The notes below the pieces were generated by a model. That model was not told the DNA's origin. It made no database searches and saw only the letters and a program-made list of their open reading frames with translations. The position numbers were made by a program, and so were the translations under genes. Positions 35,532 through 48,145 of a stretch of DNA of 64,000 nt are shown here, in pieces. How positions within the stretch are numbered: the stretch's first letter is position 1; each line of letters opens with the position of its first letter. Source of the stretch: Gaeumannomyces sp. JS-464 (Eukaryota; Ascomycota; Sordariomycetes; Magnaporthales; Magnaporthaceae); contig NGZR01000004.1 in the NCBI GenBank assembly GCA_002197995.1, positions 4,092,001 to 4,156,000 of the forward strand. Direction: 5' to 3'.

Positions 35532-38500
35532 TGAGCATGCTCAGGAACAGATCGAGGGGAAGGCGGCCGCAAGCTAGCCCCCGACAAGGGCAGCAAAACA
35601 GGGAGGACAAACGGCGAGCCCGGGGGCTCTGTTTTGTGTGTGAGGACAGTAGTGAGCGGGAGAATCGAAACGACAGCGCCAGGAGGCGAGAAGCAGGACG
35701 AGGGAGAAGAAGAAGGAGTAGCGGGGAAGTAAAAAGAGATGGTGTGGTGCAGGGGGCTAACAGCGTACGTACGGTGCAGGTGCAGGTGTGGTGTGAGAGC
35801 CCGTGTGAGGGGGGTGGGTGTGTGTGTATGTGGTCCACTGGAGTGTCAGTGTAATGTTTTGTTGGTGACGTGCGGCGGTGTCTTTTGGACTTTTGCCTTT
35901 TCTGGCGATGGATTATTATTTCGCTTTCGCTGTGGCGACGACGGCGGCGGCGGTGGGTGTACAAAATAGACGGCGCAAAAAGGCAGTTGGGAGATGAGGG
36001 GAAACAAGCTGGGCGCGGCAGCTTACAAAGTGACACCGCCGCGAGTTGTACTGGTCTGCAGCCTCGCTTTAGGCCAGGAACATGCAACACCAGGGAGGGC
36101 ACCGGAAATCAAATCACAAGGGACATTCTGGGAGAAGGGAAAGCAATCACTGGACAGGAGAAAGCACCAGAAGGGAGAAGAAGAGGAGAAAGAGTAGCCA
36201 GCAGATCCAGGGCGGGGCCCAGGAAGAGGTCGCTGGACGGGGAGGCCGGGCGAGTAAGGAGGGACCGACAGGACCAGACGGGCGCAGATGGATGGCCTGG
36301 CCATAGGTCGAGGGGACGCACGCTCTCCCGCTGCGGTCCCGCTATCGCCACGGCAGCAAGCACGGCGCCGCCAGCGTCGTGTCCAAGCATGTCCAGCCGA
36401 GCATGGAAGCCCAATGGGAGGGAGGGCGCTGTGGGGAGATCTCGCAGGGGGGCAAAGCAACCATTGCCAGCAACAACCTAGCTTCGCTGTCGCTGACGAG
36501 CGGCTGGTGAATATTTGCTGCGGGAAAATTGGACTACAAAAAAAAAAAGAAAAAAAAAAAAAGAAAGGGCTGATGCGTGCATGAAGCCGCAGATTCTGCA
36601 TTTGCAGTTAGGCCTCTTCCATCTGCTTCCCCTGCGTCGGTCGCAGATTGGGTGGCACTGGCGTTAAGCCCTGACGCTGGAGCGGTGTGCGTTGCGAGCT
36701 CAACTCGATCCTTCCTGCGCCGAGGGTGGTCCGTGGTCTGAGATGATTTGATGGTTGGGCGCGCATCCCGCCTTCCGGTCACCACTTTTGGTTGATGGTG
36801 GGCAGGTGCGATGGAGAGGATGGCGCGGATGGAAAAAAAAAAAAAAAAGAATAAGAAAAGAAAGTAGAAAAAATCAAGATCTTCTGTGCATCGCCAGCAT
36901 GGATGCAACTTGGCGTTTCTCCCTCTTCTCGAAGAATCTGGGCTGTCACGGCTGTGAACGCTTCTTTCGAAGTGCATCTCTTCATCGACGGGATCGCCTC
37001 CTCGATGCCTCATTCCTTGCCACCTCGTGCATCAGATCGCCCTTTAGTCAATGCGGAGGAGCGCAAGTTGACAGGAGTCGGGTTCTGCAGAGTCCTTCCT
37101 AGTTTTCCCACCTGCGTCTGCACTGGATTTTGTTTGCTTCCAACCCATGGTTATCACCAATACAGCCGCCAGGGTTATTCGCTCTCCTTGCCCATCAGAC
37201 GGTGTTTTGTTCACCACAAAGCCTGTGCTCTTGCCAGGCCTTGCTCAAAAAAACGCCCAAAAAGGCACCCCCGTCGCCGTCCCCTGAAGGCGCCGTTCTT
37301 TTGCAGAAACAGCATCGCTCTCGCTTCCTGCCAACAAGCCGGCAGCCATCTCGGCGCCCTCGGCCTTTGAGTCGGCGGCCCGGTGCCCTCGAGCAGCATC
37401 TGTTGACAACACACCGATCCACGCGGCCATTCACTTGACTTGGCGACGGGTTTCGCTCTGGATGGCCAGCCCTTTTTTTTTTTTTTTTTGCCCTGCTTGC
37501 TGCACCTCATACACGATACAGCAGACAACAAATAACCACCACTCAGCAGTCAGCCCACAGAAAAAAAAGAAGGAGGGGTATCGCTGCTTGCAAACGGGTC
37601 CACTGGGACCCAAGCAGTGGGCGTTCGCAGGCTCTCCGATGCCCGCCTGCCCGCCGCCCTGGCCCGCGTTGGGCGGTGGTTGGTGAGCGTGGCCTGGCTG
37701 CTGAACGGATCCTGGAAATTGATGGGGGCTTCCCCTGGTTTCCTCTATCCTGCTCGTCTGGACTGGGAAAATCTCCACGCTGGATGCGGGCGACAAAAAC
37801 CAGGGAACCCCGCCAGGCCAGGTGAGCCTCCTTTTTCTCCACGTTCGTTGGGGAGCTTGGCGACGTCATTGGCCAAGGAGGCTGCGTCCAACGCTCTAAC
37901 TGGCTACCTCGTTTTCCAGCGCCACAGGTGATGATGGCCCCCAGCGCCGCTCCTGGATCCATGGGCAGCATATCCGGGAGTTCCAGTGCTGCCCAGTCTG
38001 CAAATAGCACCTGGACTCTGAGGCAGCTGCATTATCGCCAACCTTGGGCATGCGGTGGATAGTGCGAGCACGGCATTGCATTGAGCATTCACAACGCCTG
38101 CATGCAGCTGCTGCCAATACCACCTACATAGGAATTGACCCGCCCCTCGAGCCAGACGGAGCAGGTGAAGTTGCACCGACCGCTATGCCGCGAATAAGGA
38201 TTTATATTTGACGCGCCCACCACACCATGGCTCCGACTCCACGCGCAGCAATCATCTATGCACTCGCTGATCAACCACGTCACGCAAGCCCAATGGATCC
38301 TTGGGCAGCTTCACTTTCGGAAGTCCCCTCAATCAACAAATGGCGCGACGGACCACAGACGGGAATAGTGTGACCGGATTATCTGGTGGGTAAGGTGGGA
38401 TCGTCCGCCGTGTTCGTTTGATATTGACATTCTGCATGCATCGACATCCCTTAGATCTTCTCGCCTCGACTTTCAGATACGGTTGCATTTTGCAAGGACA

Positions 38501-38774
38501 AGATCAGACGCTTTGATTTGGCTAGACAGAGAACTACTAAGGTATGCATGAACTGGAGACATTGCGCTCGTGCTGTCCTTGCCTTGCATAACATGAAATT
38601 CCCGCATCGGTAATTCTGATTGCCCTGATCAGTCCGGGCACCTGCGTAGCCTGGCGTCGGGCCCGTCCCAACCGCGACGCGCCGTGTGGCGCGCAGCCTC
38701 TGCCGTCTTTTCTCCTCCCCCCCCCCCCCCCCCCCCTCATCAAACTCTTTTCACCATGCCGCTGTCTTGTTGGC
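35532..38774. other. Intergenic region, 3.2 kb, with homopolymer tracts
   Basis: Spacer between the SprT-like gene start and the F-box gene stop. It holds A/T homopolymer tracts (36538-36563, 36832-36848, 37471-37489), a 21-base C tract (38717-38737) and many short open frames without features. The first 500 bases next to the SprT-like gene are GT/GA-rich and are probably its long leader. No gene is supported. Confidence 0.5.
38717..38737. repeat. 21-base C homopolymer
   Basis: Uninterrupted C run on the + strand, about 40 bases beyond the stop codon of the F-box gene. Confidence 0.9.
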
Positions 38775-40936
38775 TCACACACCAGCCCCGAGACCAAGGC
38801 CTTGGACGAATCTGGCGTCCTCGGCCTGCCTCTGCAGCGCCCTTTGGACCCGCTCGCTGTAGTCCCTCTCCGCCTTCTCCCTCTCCAGCTCCTCGGCCGA
38901 CCGGGCCTCCTCTTCAAACTCGTCCGTCGTGAATCCCGCCTTGGCCGAGAATCCCACGAGGCCTAACTTGTCACCCGTCCAGAAGACGATGTCGTTGTCG
39001 TTGACCGGGCTGCTGACACTACGCCCTTGCCGGGTCGGGAGCAGCTTTCTTGCCAAATCGTCCGACCCGGGCATCGAACTGAACAGAGAGAGGCCCTGTC
39101 GCTGTCCCCCGCCGCTGGCGTTGTTTGCACCGCTGCTCTCACAGTCGCCTATCCTACAGCGCCTCACCTCGGTGAACCCGTCGCGCTCGAACCACTTCAG
39201 CAGGCCGGACCCGTTGGAAAAGACGAGTCTGGTTCCATGGTTGGCCACTGACAACAGCTTCGATTGTGACGACGTCTGCCGGTTTTTCAGCATCCAGTCA
39301 TCCGACTTGGTGCTGCAGCCGCCGCCTGGAAGCCTCCTCTCCGACCCAAGACTGTAGAGCTCCAGAGACCCTTTGGTGTTGTACTCGCCGCACGCCACTA
39401 GTGTGTGGCCCCTGTCGTCCTTGGTCACCTGGAGCTGACCTGGCGACAACTGCCCTTTACGCCTCCGCTCGCTGTCGCTGGCCGAGAAGGGGTACGGTAG
39501 CGACGTCATGGCGCAGAGGCGAGCGCCTGAGAAGATGGAGCCACTGATGGCGGGGAACTTGCGGCGGTCGTAGTGCAGAATGTTGGAGAAGCGCCCGGCC
39601 ACGTAGATGTCGTCACCTGCCGACGCCGCGGCGCCTGACTGGCCTAGGTGAAGTATACTGAGGGGGCCCGGTTGGGCGAGCGAGGCGCAAGGTGGCAACG
39701 GCTCGTCATCGAACAGCGCTCGTACACTCCGCCTGTAGTAGTCGGTCGCCCCCAATCTGTCGAACCCGTCAATGCCACCATCCGCCCCGCCGTTGAGGGC
39801 TGTCGTGGCGGCAGAGCCTCTCGCCCGGTAGTCATACAGGTGTATGCCCAACGTGTCCCAACTGTCAGGGGTATGGTGGGATTGGTGGTTGACAGGGTGG
39901 TTATGGACCACGGGAACGACTCGCAACCGACAACTGCGAGCCTTTCCAGATCAATTTCTAGCAGGTCTGATTTGCGACATGGTTGGTCAGTATCACGCAA
40001 CGTAGCCACCAGTTACACGACTGGCTGGACTTACGGCACTGCACGGCCACAAACGCCCGTTTCCGGTGGCTGTCCACAGCAACGCACTCGGTGACGCCCG
40101 AGTCCACCCTCTTGGAGCGCCTGCTGTTGCCACCGCCAGGTCCGTCTATATAAAGAATTTCCGCCTGGCTCTTCCCACAGATGGCACCCCGCCGGCCTTT
40201 GCTCCCGTTCACGTCCCACAGACACACGGATCCGTCGTCCAGCGGAGACACGGCGAAGAGGGCGCCTCCTGACCCCTGGGATTGGGGGTCTGTTGCCGAT
40301 GGGTCGTCCGGACTGTAGAGAGCGACGCCCCTAGCCTCGATGGGTTCCGACACCACGTTGCCGTCCCGGGTGCGCGGCAGCTGGAACCAGCTGACGGTAA
40401 TATGACCGTGCCGCTGGATGTACTCGTCGTACCACGAGACATTCTCGCCCGGTAGGTCAGGTCCCAGTTGGCCATGACGCGCGCCCTCTCGGTTTTCATC
40501 GCATTCCGCTCGAGGCCGGCAGACAGCCGCCGCCCTTGAGCAGGGGGTCGTGGAGGCTTCGATGCGCCAATGAGGCATCGCCGTCGGCGCGGGGCGGGAC
40601 GTCAAAGGGGAAGCGTCCCGCGCTGAGGAGAGCCGACCGGCGATTGAAGGCCTCTAGGAAGCTGGACTCTTGGAAGCATATCGAGCGCCAGAAGACGTTA
40701 TCACGGAAGAGCGAACAAAACCTCCGGGACACTGCCTGGAGATGGGTGATGTCTGTGGGTTCAAGGACTGGGAGCCAGGGCAGGCGGTGGCTGTTAGTTG
40801 ATGTATACTGCAGGAAGGTCTGATATGAGATAGGATTTTATAGAGTTGTGGCGTAGGTTAAAAGACTAACTGGCTTACATGATAAAATATGAAGGAGGAT
40901 CTCCTCGGGCAATCTCGGGAGGTTTGGTCCGGTCAT
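38775..40936 (-). CDS. F-box domain protein
   Basis: About 681 residues from exons 40871-40936, 40035-40819 and 38775-39966. The F-box is at the N-terminus: MTGPNLPRLPEEILLHILS, interrupted by an intron, then THLQAVSRRFCSLFRDNVFWRSICFQESSFL. F-box proteins dock substrates to SCF ubiquitin ligases through Skp1. The rest resembles a degenerate beta-propeller: GALFAVSPLDDGSVCLWDVNG, LLEIDLERLAVVGCESFPWSIT, GIHLYDYR and SAGDDIYVAGRFSNILHYDRRKFP. A C-terminal Glu/Arg-rich helix follows (EEEARSAEELEREKAERDYSERVQRALQRQAED). Three frame breaks lie at short runs (40518-40519, 40451-40452 and 39857-39859). One added base at each restores continuous sequence (MKTERARVMANWDLTYPGENVSWY) and total phase. 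The first donor (gttagt at 40870) is chosen for phase; gtaagc at 40878 is stronger but out of phase. Confidence 0.75.
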
Positions 40937-43433
40937 GGTCGTTGTTCCAGACCGGTCTCGGTCCGGAGAAGCCGCGCCGATGCCGGCGGCAGGGAGGGGC
41001 GGAGGCTCGACAGGCACTGATTGAAATGCCCAGCTAAGGTGGGCGGGTGGGAGACCCTGACCTTGCTTCTAGCTACCGAAATGGTGTTGGCTGGAGGGGC
41101 TGGATATGTAGCTAGACGAATCAAAAGTCGCTGAGAGTTTGTTGGTAAGTGGTACCCCAGTAAATATTGAATGGAGAGATGGATATAGAGCAAGTAGGAT
41201 ATGCCGTTGATAGGGTGCTTTGGGACGAAATTAAAATGCTTGCTTTGCCGGCCCTGGCATTGAGAGATGCAAGGTTGGGGACAAACGACAGGAAGTTTGA
41301 AGTTAAAGTCGAGGGCCAGCCGTGCGGGAAGCAGCTCAACTCACCAGCGAGCAGGAAGCCAAGCAATAATCCGCTCAGCTCTGAGGGAAGCGGGAGCAGC
41401 TTGGTGTTGGTCGGGTTGGCAGGCGCAGACTTGGTTGCAAGTCACGGTATGACAAGGCGTGTGCCTAGGACTTTCTTGATAGGACCAGGATGAGATTTGA
41501 AACCCGCCAGCTCTCGGGGGCAAGACGAGAAGTCGAGGGATGGATGGCACGGCCGAGGCGACTGGGGGACCACGACAGGCTCAAGTCAGAAGCACGGCAG
41601 GTTGGTTAAGTCGAGTCTTTTCAGGTTCAGGTTGTGAGCTGCTGCGGCTGCCGTTGTTGCCACATTCCATGCTGTCTCTCCCCAAGGGAGGTTCGGCGGC
41701 CAGTCGTCTTGGCTGGGGCTCCTCCATCCGTCAGGTCGGCCATTTTGCCCTGCCCCAGTTGTCCTTGGTTATTCCGACTGCGTAGAAGGCTCCAGAACCT
41801 CGATGGATCAAGCGCAGATAACGCACAGGCGATCGGGCGAGTCGCACGGTGGTGGACCAAAAGACCCGGCGCTAGGTGCGCAGGGTGGCAGGGAAGCTTT
41901 GGTGGAGTCCCCCCACGAGTCAAGATGGAGAACCCCAGCTGCAGGCGTGGTTGACACCCCCACCACTCGATCGGACGAGAGCTGGGTGCACGGTGTTGCT
42001 TGGCTTGAGAAGGAGAAAATGAAAACAACAGAAGAAAAAGGTCAGAGGAAAGAATTAAATGCGAGCATGAGAAATAACAGGAAATTATATCGGAAAGATT
42101 TTTTAATGGAGATTTAATAGCAACTTATACTGGACGGCGGCCCTAATCCAATTGGGTACCTCCCTAATTGAAGCTCTAACGAGTGCAGTTTCCTGTTTGG
42201 CAGGCACCCTGAAATGATTAGGTCATCCCGCGATCCACTCCTCCCCCTGAATGGATCCCTTCCGCCTGGCTGGGGCCGACAGGTCTGGACTGGTCCAGGA
42301 GCCAACTGCCACCCAAAAACGGACGACCATCAGCCTCATCCAACGTCAGGGGAACAACAAGGGGCCGTTGGGACTTTAAGGGCGATTTTCTATTGTATTT
42401 AATCGTCCTCCGATTTCTCCGCAAGGCTGCTGCTCTGCTCGTCATCACAGCCTCGCGTTCTTTTCGCGTTTGGATATAATCCGTCGCTGGCAAATTTCTC
42501 ATTTTGATGCTTGACTGGGCCGGGTTGAGACCTGCCTCTAGGCCAACGATGACGAGTGTTGTCCAGACATGGCACCGGATGCTGCTGCTTGCAATGTCAA
42601 GGGACAGGCGGAGTGCCTGGAAAACATCTCTTCCAAGGCCGATTGGATCATGCTGAAGCTAGAGCTGGTCGCTTCTCTTAGCCCCCTGAGAATGTCTTTG
42701 TGTTTATAATTGGTTCCGGATGCTGGGTTTCTATGGTTTACAGTCCGCTTTCACGAGTGCCCATCTTGGTGGCTTTGATGCGGCTTATACCTCGAAAGGC
42801 GGCGGAAGGGTCAGTTACGTGGGTGGAGGGTGGCGTGCATATCGTTCAACTGACCCCAACTCTCTCGAGCCGTCGACATCACGGAACGATCACAAGGGGA
42901 GAGTTGGAAAGTCGCCCGCAACAGCCTTGGGGTAGTCATGGTGTGATACGGACACCCAAGCATCCAACTCAGAGGTGGTCTCCCTGAGTCTGGAGCAGTG
43001 GCAGCCGCGCACTAATCCAACCCCGATAGCCCTCACATCCACCTCACCCTCCTCTCATCCTCCGCTTGCTCACTTCTGACCTGGATGTTCGAGGGCTCGC
43101 CCGAGCCTGGAACATTGGATTTATTTACCTTTTGCCTCCCCGCACTCTTCCACTCCCATCCTACCTCTTCACCCACCCACCTTCCCCAACAACGGTCGCT
43201 TCTCCAGGGTCCAGCCCGCTTCAATCATCCAACCCAGCCCATGGCTGGACTGATATCACGAAGCAACTCGTCTGCGGGAAGATTGCCCTGACTGGAGTTA
43301 GACGCACGGTCACCAGAAAAGTTGACTGGGCTGCAATCCCAGCTCAATCGTCTGGCATTGAGGTAGCGCTGCGCTCGTGGCGCTGCCGACTGATTCACGC
43401 GTTCTGACAGCAGGGAAAGAAGGAAAGCAGGTG
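40937..43433. other. Divergent intergenic region, 2.5 kb
   Basis: Between the 5' ends of the F-box gene (-) and the Ser/Pro-rich membrane-tail gene (+). The last 400 bases are C/T-rich, as for a leader. Short frames only; nothing else recognised. Confidence 0.55.
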
Positions 43434-46400
43434 ATGGAAGGCGCGGCCGACCAGGCCTCTCTGCCTCGCCAGAGGCCTCACAAGGGAGATGTGGATGCTT
43501 CCTGCACGACCCAACCGGCGGATGCTGGAAAGCAAGCTTCTCTTGGACGCATTGCATCCCCATCTTCGTCGAGTCGCAGCCCCGTCTGGCCTCCTCCCAG
43601 CAACACCGAGGCGCGCGCCAGCGGCTTGGGTCCACGGACGCCCACGCCCAACCGCCGTGGGTGCCGCTTTCCCAGCTTGGACGAGGCGCATCGCAGCATC
43701 GCATCCCGCAGCGCGCAGAAGCCAGCCGCTGGCGAGCACCAGCCCAAGCATCCCGAATCTGGCGCTGCAACCCCGCGCAACGTCTCGTGCAGCAGCATCA
43801 GCACGTCGCCCACCAACGATGGTTCCACCCTCGCCAGCTGGACCCGCGCCCGCTCCCGCAAGGACTCTGCCGCCATCCACGACCTCTCCTCCACAGAGTT
43901 CACCATCGGCGTCAATGCCATCCCGCTCCAGGACCTGAGCCCTCCCGAGTCGCGCCTCAGCGCCGTCAAGGAATCCGCCCTTTCTGAACCCAAACCCGAC
44001 AAGCAGGAACTCGACAAGCACACTGAGCCCGTCCTCGGCCAAGACTCCGAGCAGGGCCACAGCAGCGAGCAGCAGCAGCCTCTGCCAGCCACTCCCGCTC
44101 CCAAGTCCGTGGCTTCCAGCAACGTCGCCAACGCCCTGGCCTCGATGCCTGCGGATCCCTCGACCAGCACCGTTGATCGTATCTACGACCAGTACCACCA
44201 CTCGCCGTCGGAGCAGGACGTCTTCCACGCCCAGTCGCGGGGTGGCGGGCTCCAGGCGCCCGAGAACAGCAGATACCAGTTCGGTTCCGCGAGCAGCAGA
44301 TTGAGCCCTGCTGCCCTCAGCGAGCTTCGGTCCGGCGCGGGCGCGCGATGTGGCTTCCGGTCGGACGACGGGGACAACTACGCCGACTCGGACCGCGATC
44401 CCTCTTCGAGCCAGGGCGCCCTCCAACCGGAACACCAAGCCCCCGGCGCCGGCCATGATCTATTCACGAACCATGCAACCACACGAAGTCCCCTCTGGCC
44501 CGGACTCTTCCCTGCTGGCGAGGCGCCTCCCTTCTCCCTCCCTCGGATCCCGACCATCGAGTGTTCGGAGCCCTCTGATGGCCACGACTATTTCCACGGC
44601 CAGGCCTTGTCGTTCGGACCCTCCCTCTCGACCCTCTCCGACTCTCAGGGCCTTCTTAACGGAGACCTGCACAGCGATGGACTTGTCCCCCAGCCCCTTG
44701 CGCTGCCGGCGCATGCGGTCGCGGAGGACAGCAGCCCCATCCGCAAGAGCCGCTTCAGCACCGGTGCGACCTCCATGGGTGCCACCACCGAGTCCAACGC
44801 GGATCCGTTCGAGTACGACAGGTACAACGTATTTCCCGTGTCGAAAAAGGAGCGTGAGGTCAGTGCAGTGCTGCAACGCCTGAGCACTGCGAGCAGGACT
44901 AGCAAGGCTGCCTCAGCCAGCCCCGAAAAGTCGCCGCACAAGGGCTTTTGTCTACCGTCTCCCATCCCCGAACAAGTTCCTAACGATATCGACCACGTCC
45001 GATCTGTCGAGAACCCGGCCGCCCGATTTCACTTTCTTGACCAGGACGCTATCAAGTCGTCTTGGCAAGTTCACCAGGGCCGTGGCGAGGCCGTCAAGGT
45101 GCCTGTGCGGCCTTCGCCGCCTCCACCTGCGCCCAATGAGAGGAGTCGACAGCAAGGCATCCTCACAGAGATGAACCTGAATGCTAGAGAGGGCGAGACC
45201 GCGCCGGGTCACCATGGCGCTTCTGTAGCCCCCAGTGACAATGACGACTGGGAAACGGTGGCTACTGTCAAGGGTGCCCACGGCAGCCCGTACTGCGCAC
45301 CCCAGAGATGCCGAGAAATGTGCTGCAGATGACAGGAAGTAGCATCGCCGACGTCTCAGATGACGAGATCAGCATGTACCAGGCCACATTCGAGTACGGC
45401 TCCACGGAGCGGATTGTCCGACATCCATCTCAGGGCTCCCACGGGGGCGAGCAGCCACTGAAGCTCAGGCACATCAAAGATACCAAGATGCCTGTGTTTG
45501 TGCCCCAGCAGCGTGTCCACCGAGTCAATGGCCTCGCTCAGAACTCGATCCGCATGCTTCAAGACTCATGCTCGAGAGAAAAGCCTGGCCCCAGAGAGAA
45601 ATCCCAGCCCCGTCGTCTTAAGACCCCTTTCGGCATCCTGGGCGGACCTCAGAAGCATTCACACAAGATACGCCCCTCCTTCAATGTGGCGGAATCATCT
45701 CGCTTTGAGTTCAGAGACTCTGGGTGCAGCAACAACTACGGTAGCCAGACATTCCCTGCGAGACATCTGGACCAGAAAGAAGGCCACCCCGCCTCGTTAG
45801 ATGCCGACACCGGGGTCCATGAAGCGAGGAATGCTAAAGACTGCCCTCATGAGAGCTCGGTACACCGTGTGCCGGCAGACAACGAAGACTCGTTTCTATC
45901 TGCCGACATATCGGGCACGTCTCATAGCTTCAACTTCCCGCTCATCTCACTACCCGAGGCTGCGAGGATACAGGCGCTTCGGCGACAGAGTGGGCTCGAT
46001 GACCAGACCGTGACAGGAAATGAGAGGACGGAAAGCAAAGCTTTGCCTCCTCGAGGAAAACCAAGGGTAGCACCTTTGACTCGATAAAGCTCCCACGAAT
46101 GCCAGAGAATACCCACCGCCGTGTCCCAACACCGCTGTTTGGTGCTAAGAAGCATAAAAAGCAAGGCGCCAAAGCTGACGGTAAGGGCCCTTGACTAAAA
46201 TTCGCACAGTATCCGCAGACGCAGGCTTTACTAATAGCGTGTATGGTAGGGCATCACGGCCGATACGGCGACGCTGTCGACATGTCCCCCCTGAGCTCCA
46301 AAATCGACTCGCCGCCTGACCACGCCAGCCGGGGCTCGCACGGCTACGGCACAAGCACGGCAACCTTTGGGACATCCCCTCTGAAGAACAAGCTCAGTGG

Positions 46401-46800
46401 GATCTGGCCCTCGCGGCGATCGCAGATCCCTCGACTCTACCCGTGGGACGAGCGTCGGATGCAGCAGCAACCGCCTGATAGTGACCCATCGCTGAGGGCG
46501 CTGGCGAACAGGGCGAAGCTTCCCGGATCCATGGCGTTCACATACATGTCCAACGAGGGGCGGGCCAAGCAGCGTCGGTGGTTTCTGGCGATGCTGATCA
46601 TCAGCGCCATATTCCCTTTTCTTGCCGTCCTTGTCTACTTTGGCAGGCTCGACGGGCTTCTGTCGTACTACACCAAGGGCGAAGCCACGGAGCTGACGCA
46701 GTTTCAGAGAAAGATGGTGCTGGTTGTCATGCTGCTCGGATTCTTCATCTGGACGACAATCGTCGTCGTCGTGGTTAAAAAGCTGGGCGGCGCATTCTAA
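43434..46800 (+). CDS. Large Ser/Pro-rich protein with C-terminal two-helix membrane anchor
   Basis: Exons 43434-46180 and 46250-46800; about 1099 residues after repair. I do not recognise a named family. The first 950 residues are low-complexity and hydrophilic (Ser, Pro, Asp, Gln), with islands that look conserved: SSTEFTIGVNAIPLQDLSPP, DPFEYDRYNVFPVSKKEREVSAVLQRLS, DNDDWETVATVKG and DDEISMYQATFEYGSTERIVRHP. The C-terminus is compact: MAFTYMSNEGRAKQRR, a membrane helix (WFLAMLIISAIFPFLAVLVYF), a short loop, and a second helix (KMVLVVMLLGFFIWTTIVVVVV) ending KKLGGAF. It is likely a tail-anchored or hairpin-anchored protein with a large cytosolic disordered part. Two frame breaks vanish when one C is added at 45287-45289 and one G at 46065-46067. 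The start at 43434 is the first ATG; the frame is open a little further. Confidence 0.75.
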
Positions 46801-48145
46801 GCCGCCCAGCCTCACCCGAACTTTGCCAACCTTGTTGATATAAAAAGCTTCACTTCTTGTTCTACAGCACCCGAGGGCTTTATATCATCGGCTCCGACTT
46901 GCTCAACGAGTCCAACGGGTCTCGAATGCTGGCCGTGGTATGATGCGAGGCGCATATCCCAGGAGTGCGGACCTCGTTACCATATTTTTTTCGCACATCT
47001 TTTTTGTGGGTCGAATTCCAGAGCTGGCTTCAGACTCGCCGAATCTGTCAAGAGGACACAAGAGCAACCGGAGACCATGCTGGCTGCTTTTGCGCATGGC
47101 ATGGCATCCATATCGTCACGCGTCCTTGGAGGAGCAACTGGTCCCGAGAGACCTCTTGTTTAACACATGCGTCCTCGCTTGTACATTTACAATGATGATA
47201 AGACTCACAGGCCGGAGGATGGCAACGACACAGGGCGCAGGGGCAGGGAGGAGATGGGGATAACGTGCCGTGCTGGGAGCCATGGGGCGCTCCTGGATAT
47301 CAGCCTTGCGCTCTTGCCATCGGGCTTGGTTGTCGAGATATGGGCACTGAAATGCTCTGTGACGAGATTACGGAGTCTGTTTTTGCTGGGTTTTTGGGGA
47401 CGGAAGGAACGGATCTGATCTGGAAAGCCTTGAAGAGGCTGATGCAAAGCTTGGGCGCCGCAACATTACGCGTTTTCCTTGTGACCTTCTTTTTTGTTGT
47501 TCCTATCTGGGTTCTCCTTCTAGGTACGATCGGACAAGAGGCTATTATGAAAGAATAATATCCCCATGCGGGCTTGTTGGTGCTTGGTAAGCCGGCCCAG
47601 TACTGTGCCGCCGCCTCTCAGGAGGGAGTTGCGAGTTGCAATCCGAGCTTGGCCAACGTCTGCTCGGCCATCTCCGGATGCGCCGCAAGCGCTCTTGGAT
47701 CTCATAAAAGTGGTCACCATGCGTGTTTGTCCGCCATTTTCTAACGGCGCTAGGCTTACGGAGGGGAGAGCCCCCAAATTGCGGAGGCGGCGACGGTGAG
47801 ACTCTTGTTGGGCGGCCGCGCCCCTGAGGTTGCAGCAGCTCGCACTCCAGGTCTCGGACTGAGCCCCAATATTCCCCCAATACCCAATATTCTCGCAATA
47901 TTCGACTGACCAGGCAAAAACGTGGTCCTCGTGGTCCATGGGTGCAACGTCGAGATGATATAAGACGACGGGAAATTGGGGATTCAAGCTTTTTTTTTCT
48001 AAGAGTATTTAATAAGGCACAGGGACGGCCCGTCGCAGATGTCGTCAAGATGCAAGAGACCAGCAAGCAGCAGCAAAGCGGGAAGCTGACAGTCGCTTCT
48101 ACCCCTGAGCCCGCCCCAGAATAGCTAGCTACTTCGTCGTCTCTA
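46801..48145. other. Intergenic region, 1.3 kb
   Basis: Between the membrane-tail gene and the chitinase, both on +. A 97-codon hydrophobic open frame near 47265-47558 lacks support. No gene called. Confidence 0.5.

Noticed and set aside
35532..36102. Frame of about 190 codons upstream of the SprT-like gene on -
   Set aside because: Short repeats of Arg, His, Leu and Ser without structure; more likely the 5' leader.
47265..47558. 97-codon hydrophobic frame before the chitinase
   Set aside because: No ATG context or family support; could be chance in a T-rich stretch.
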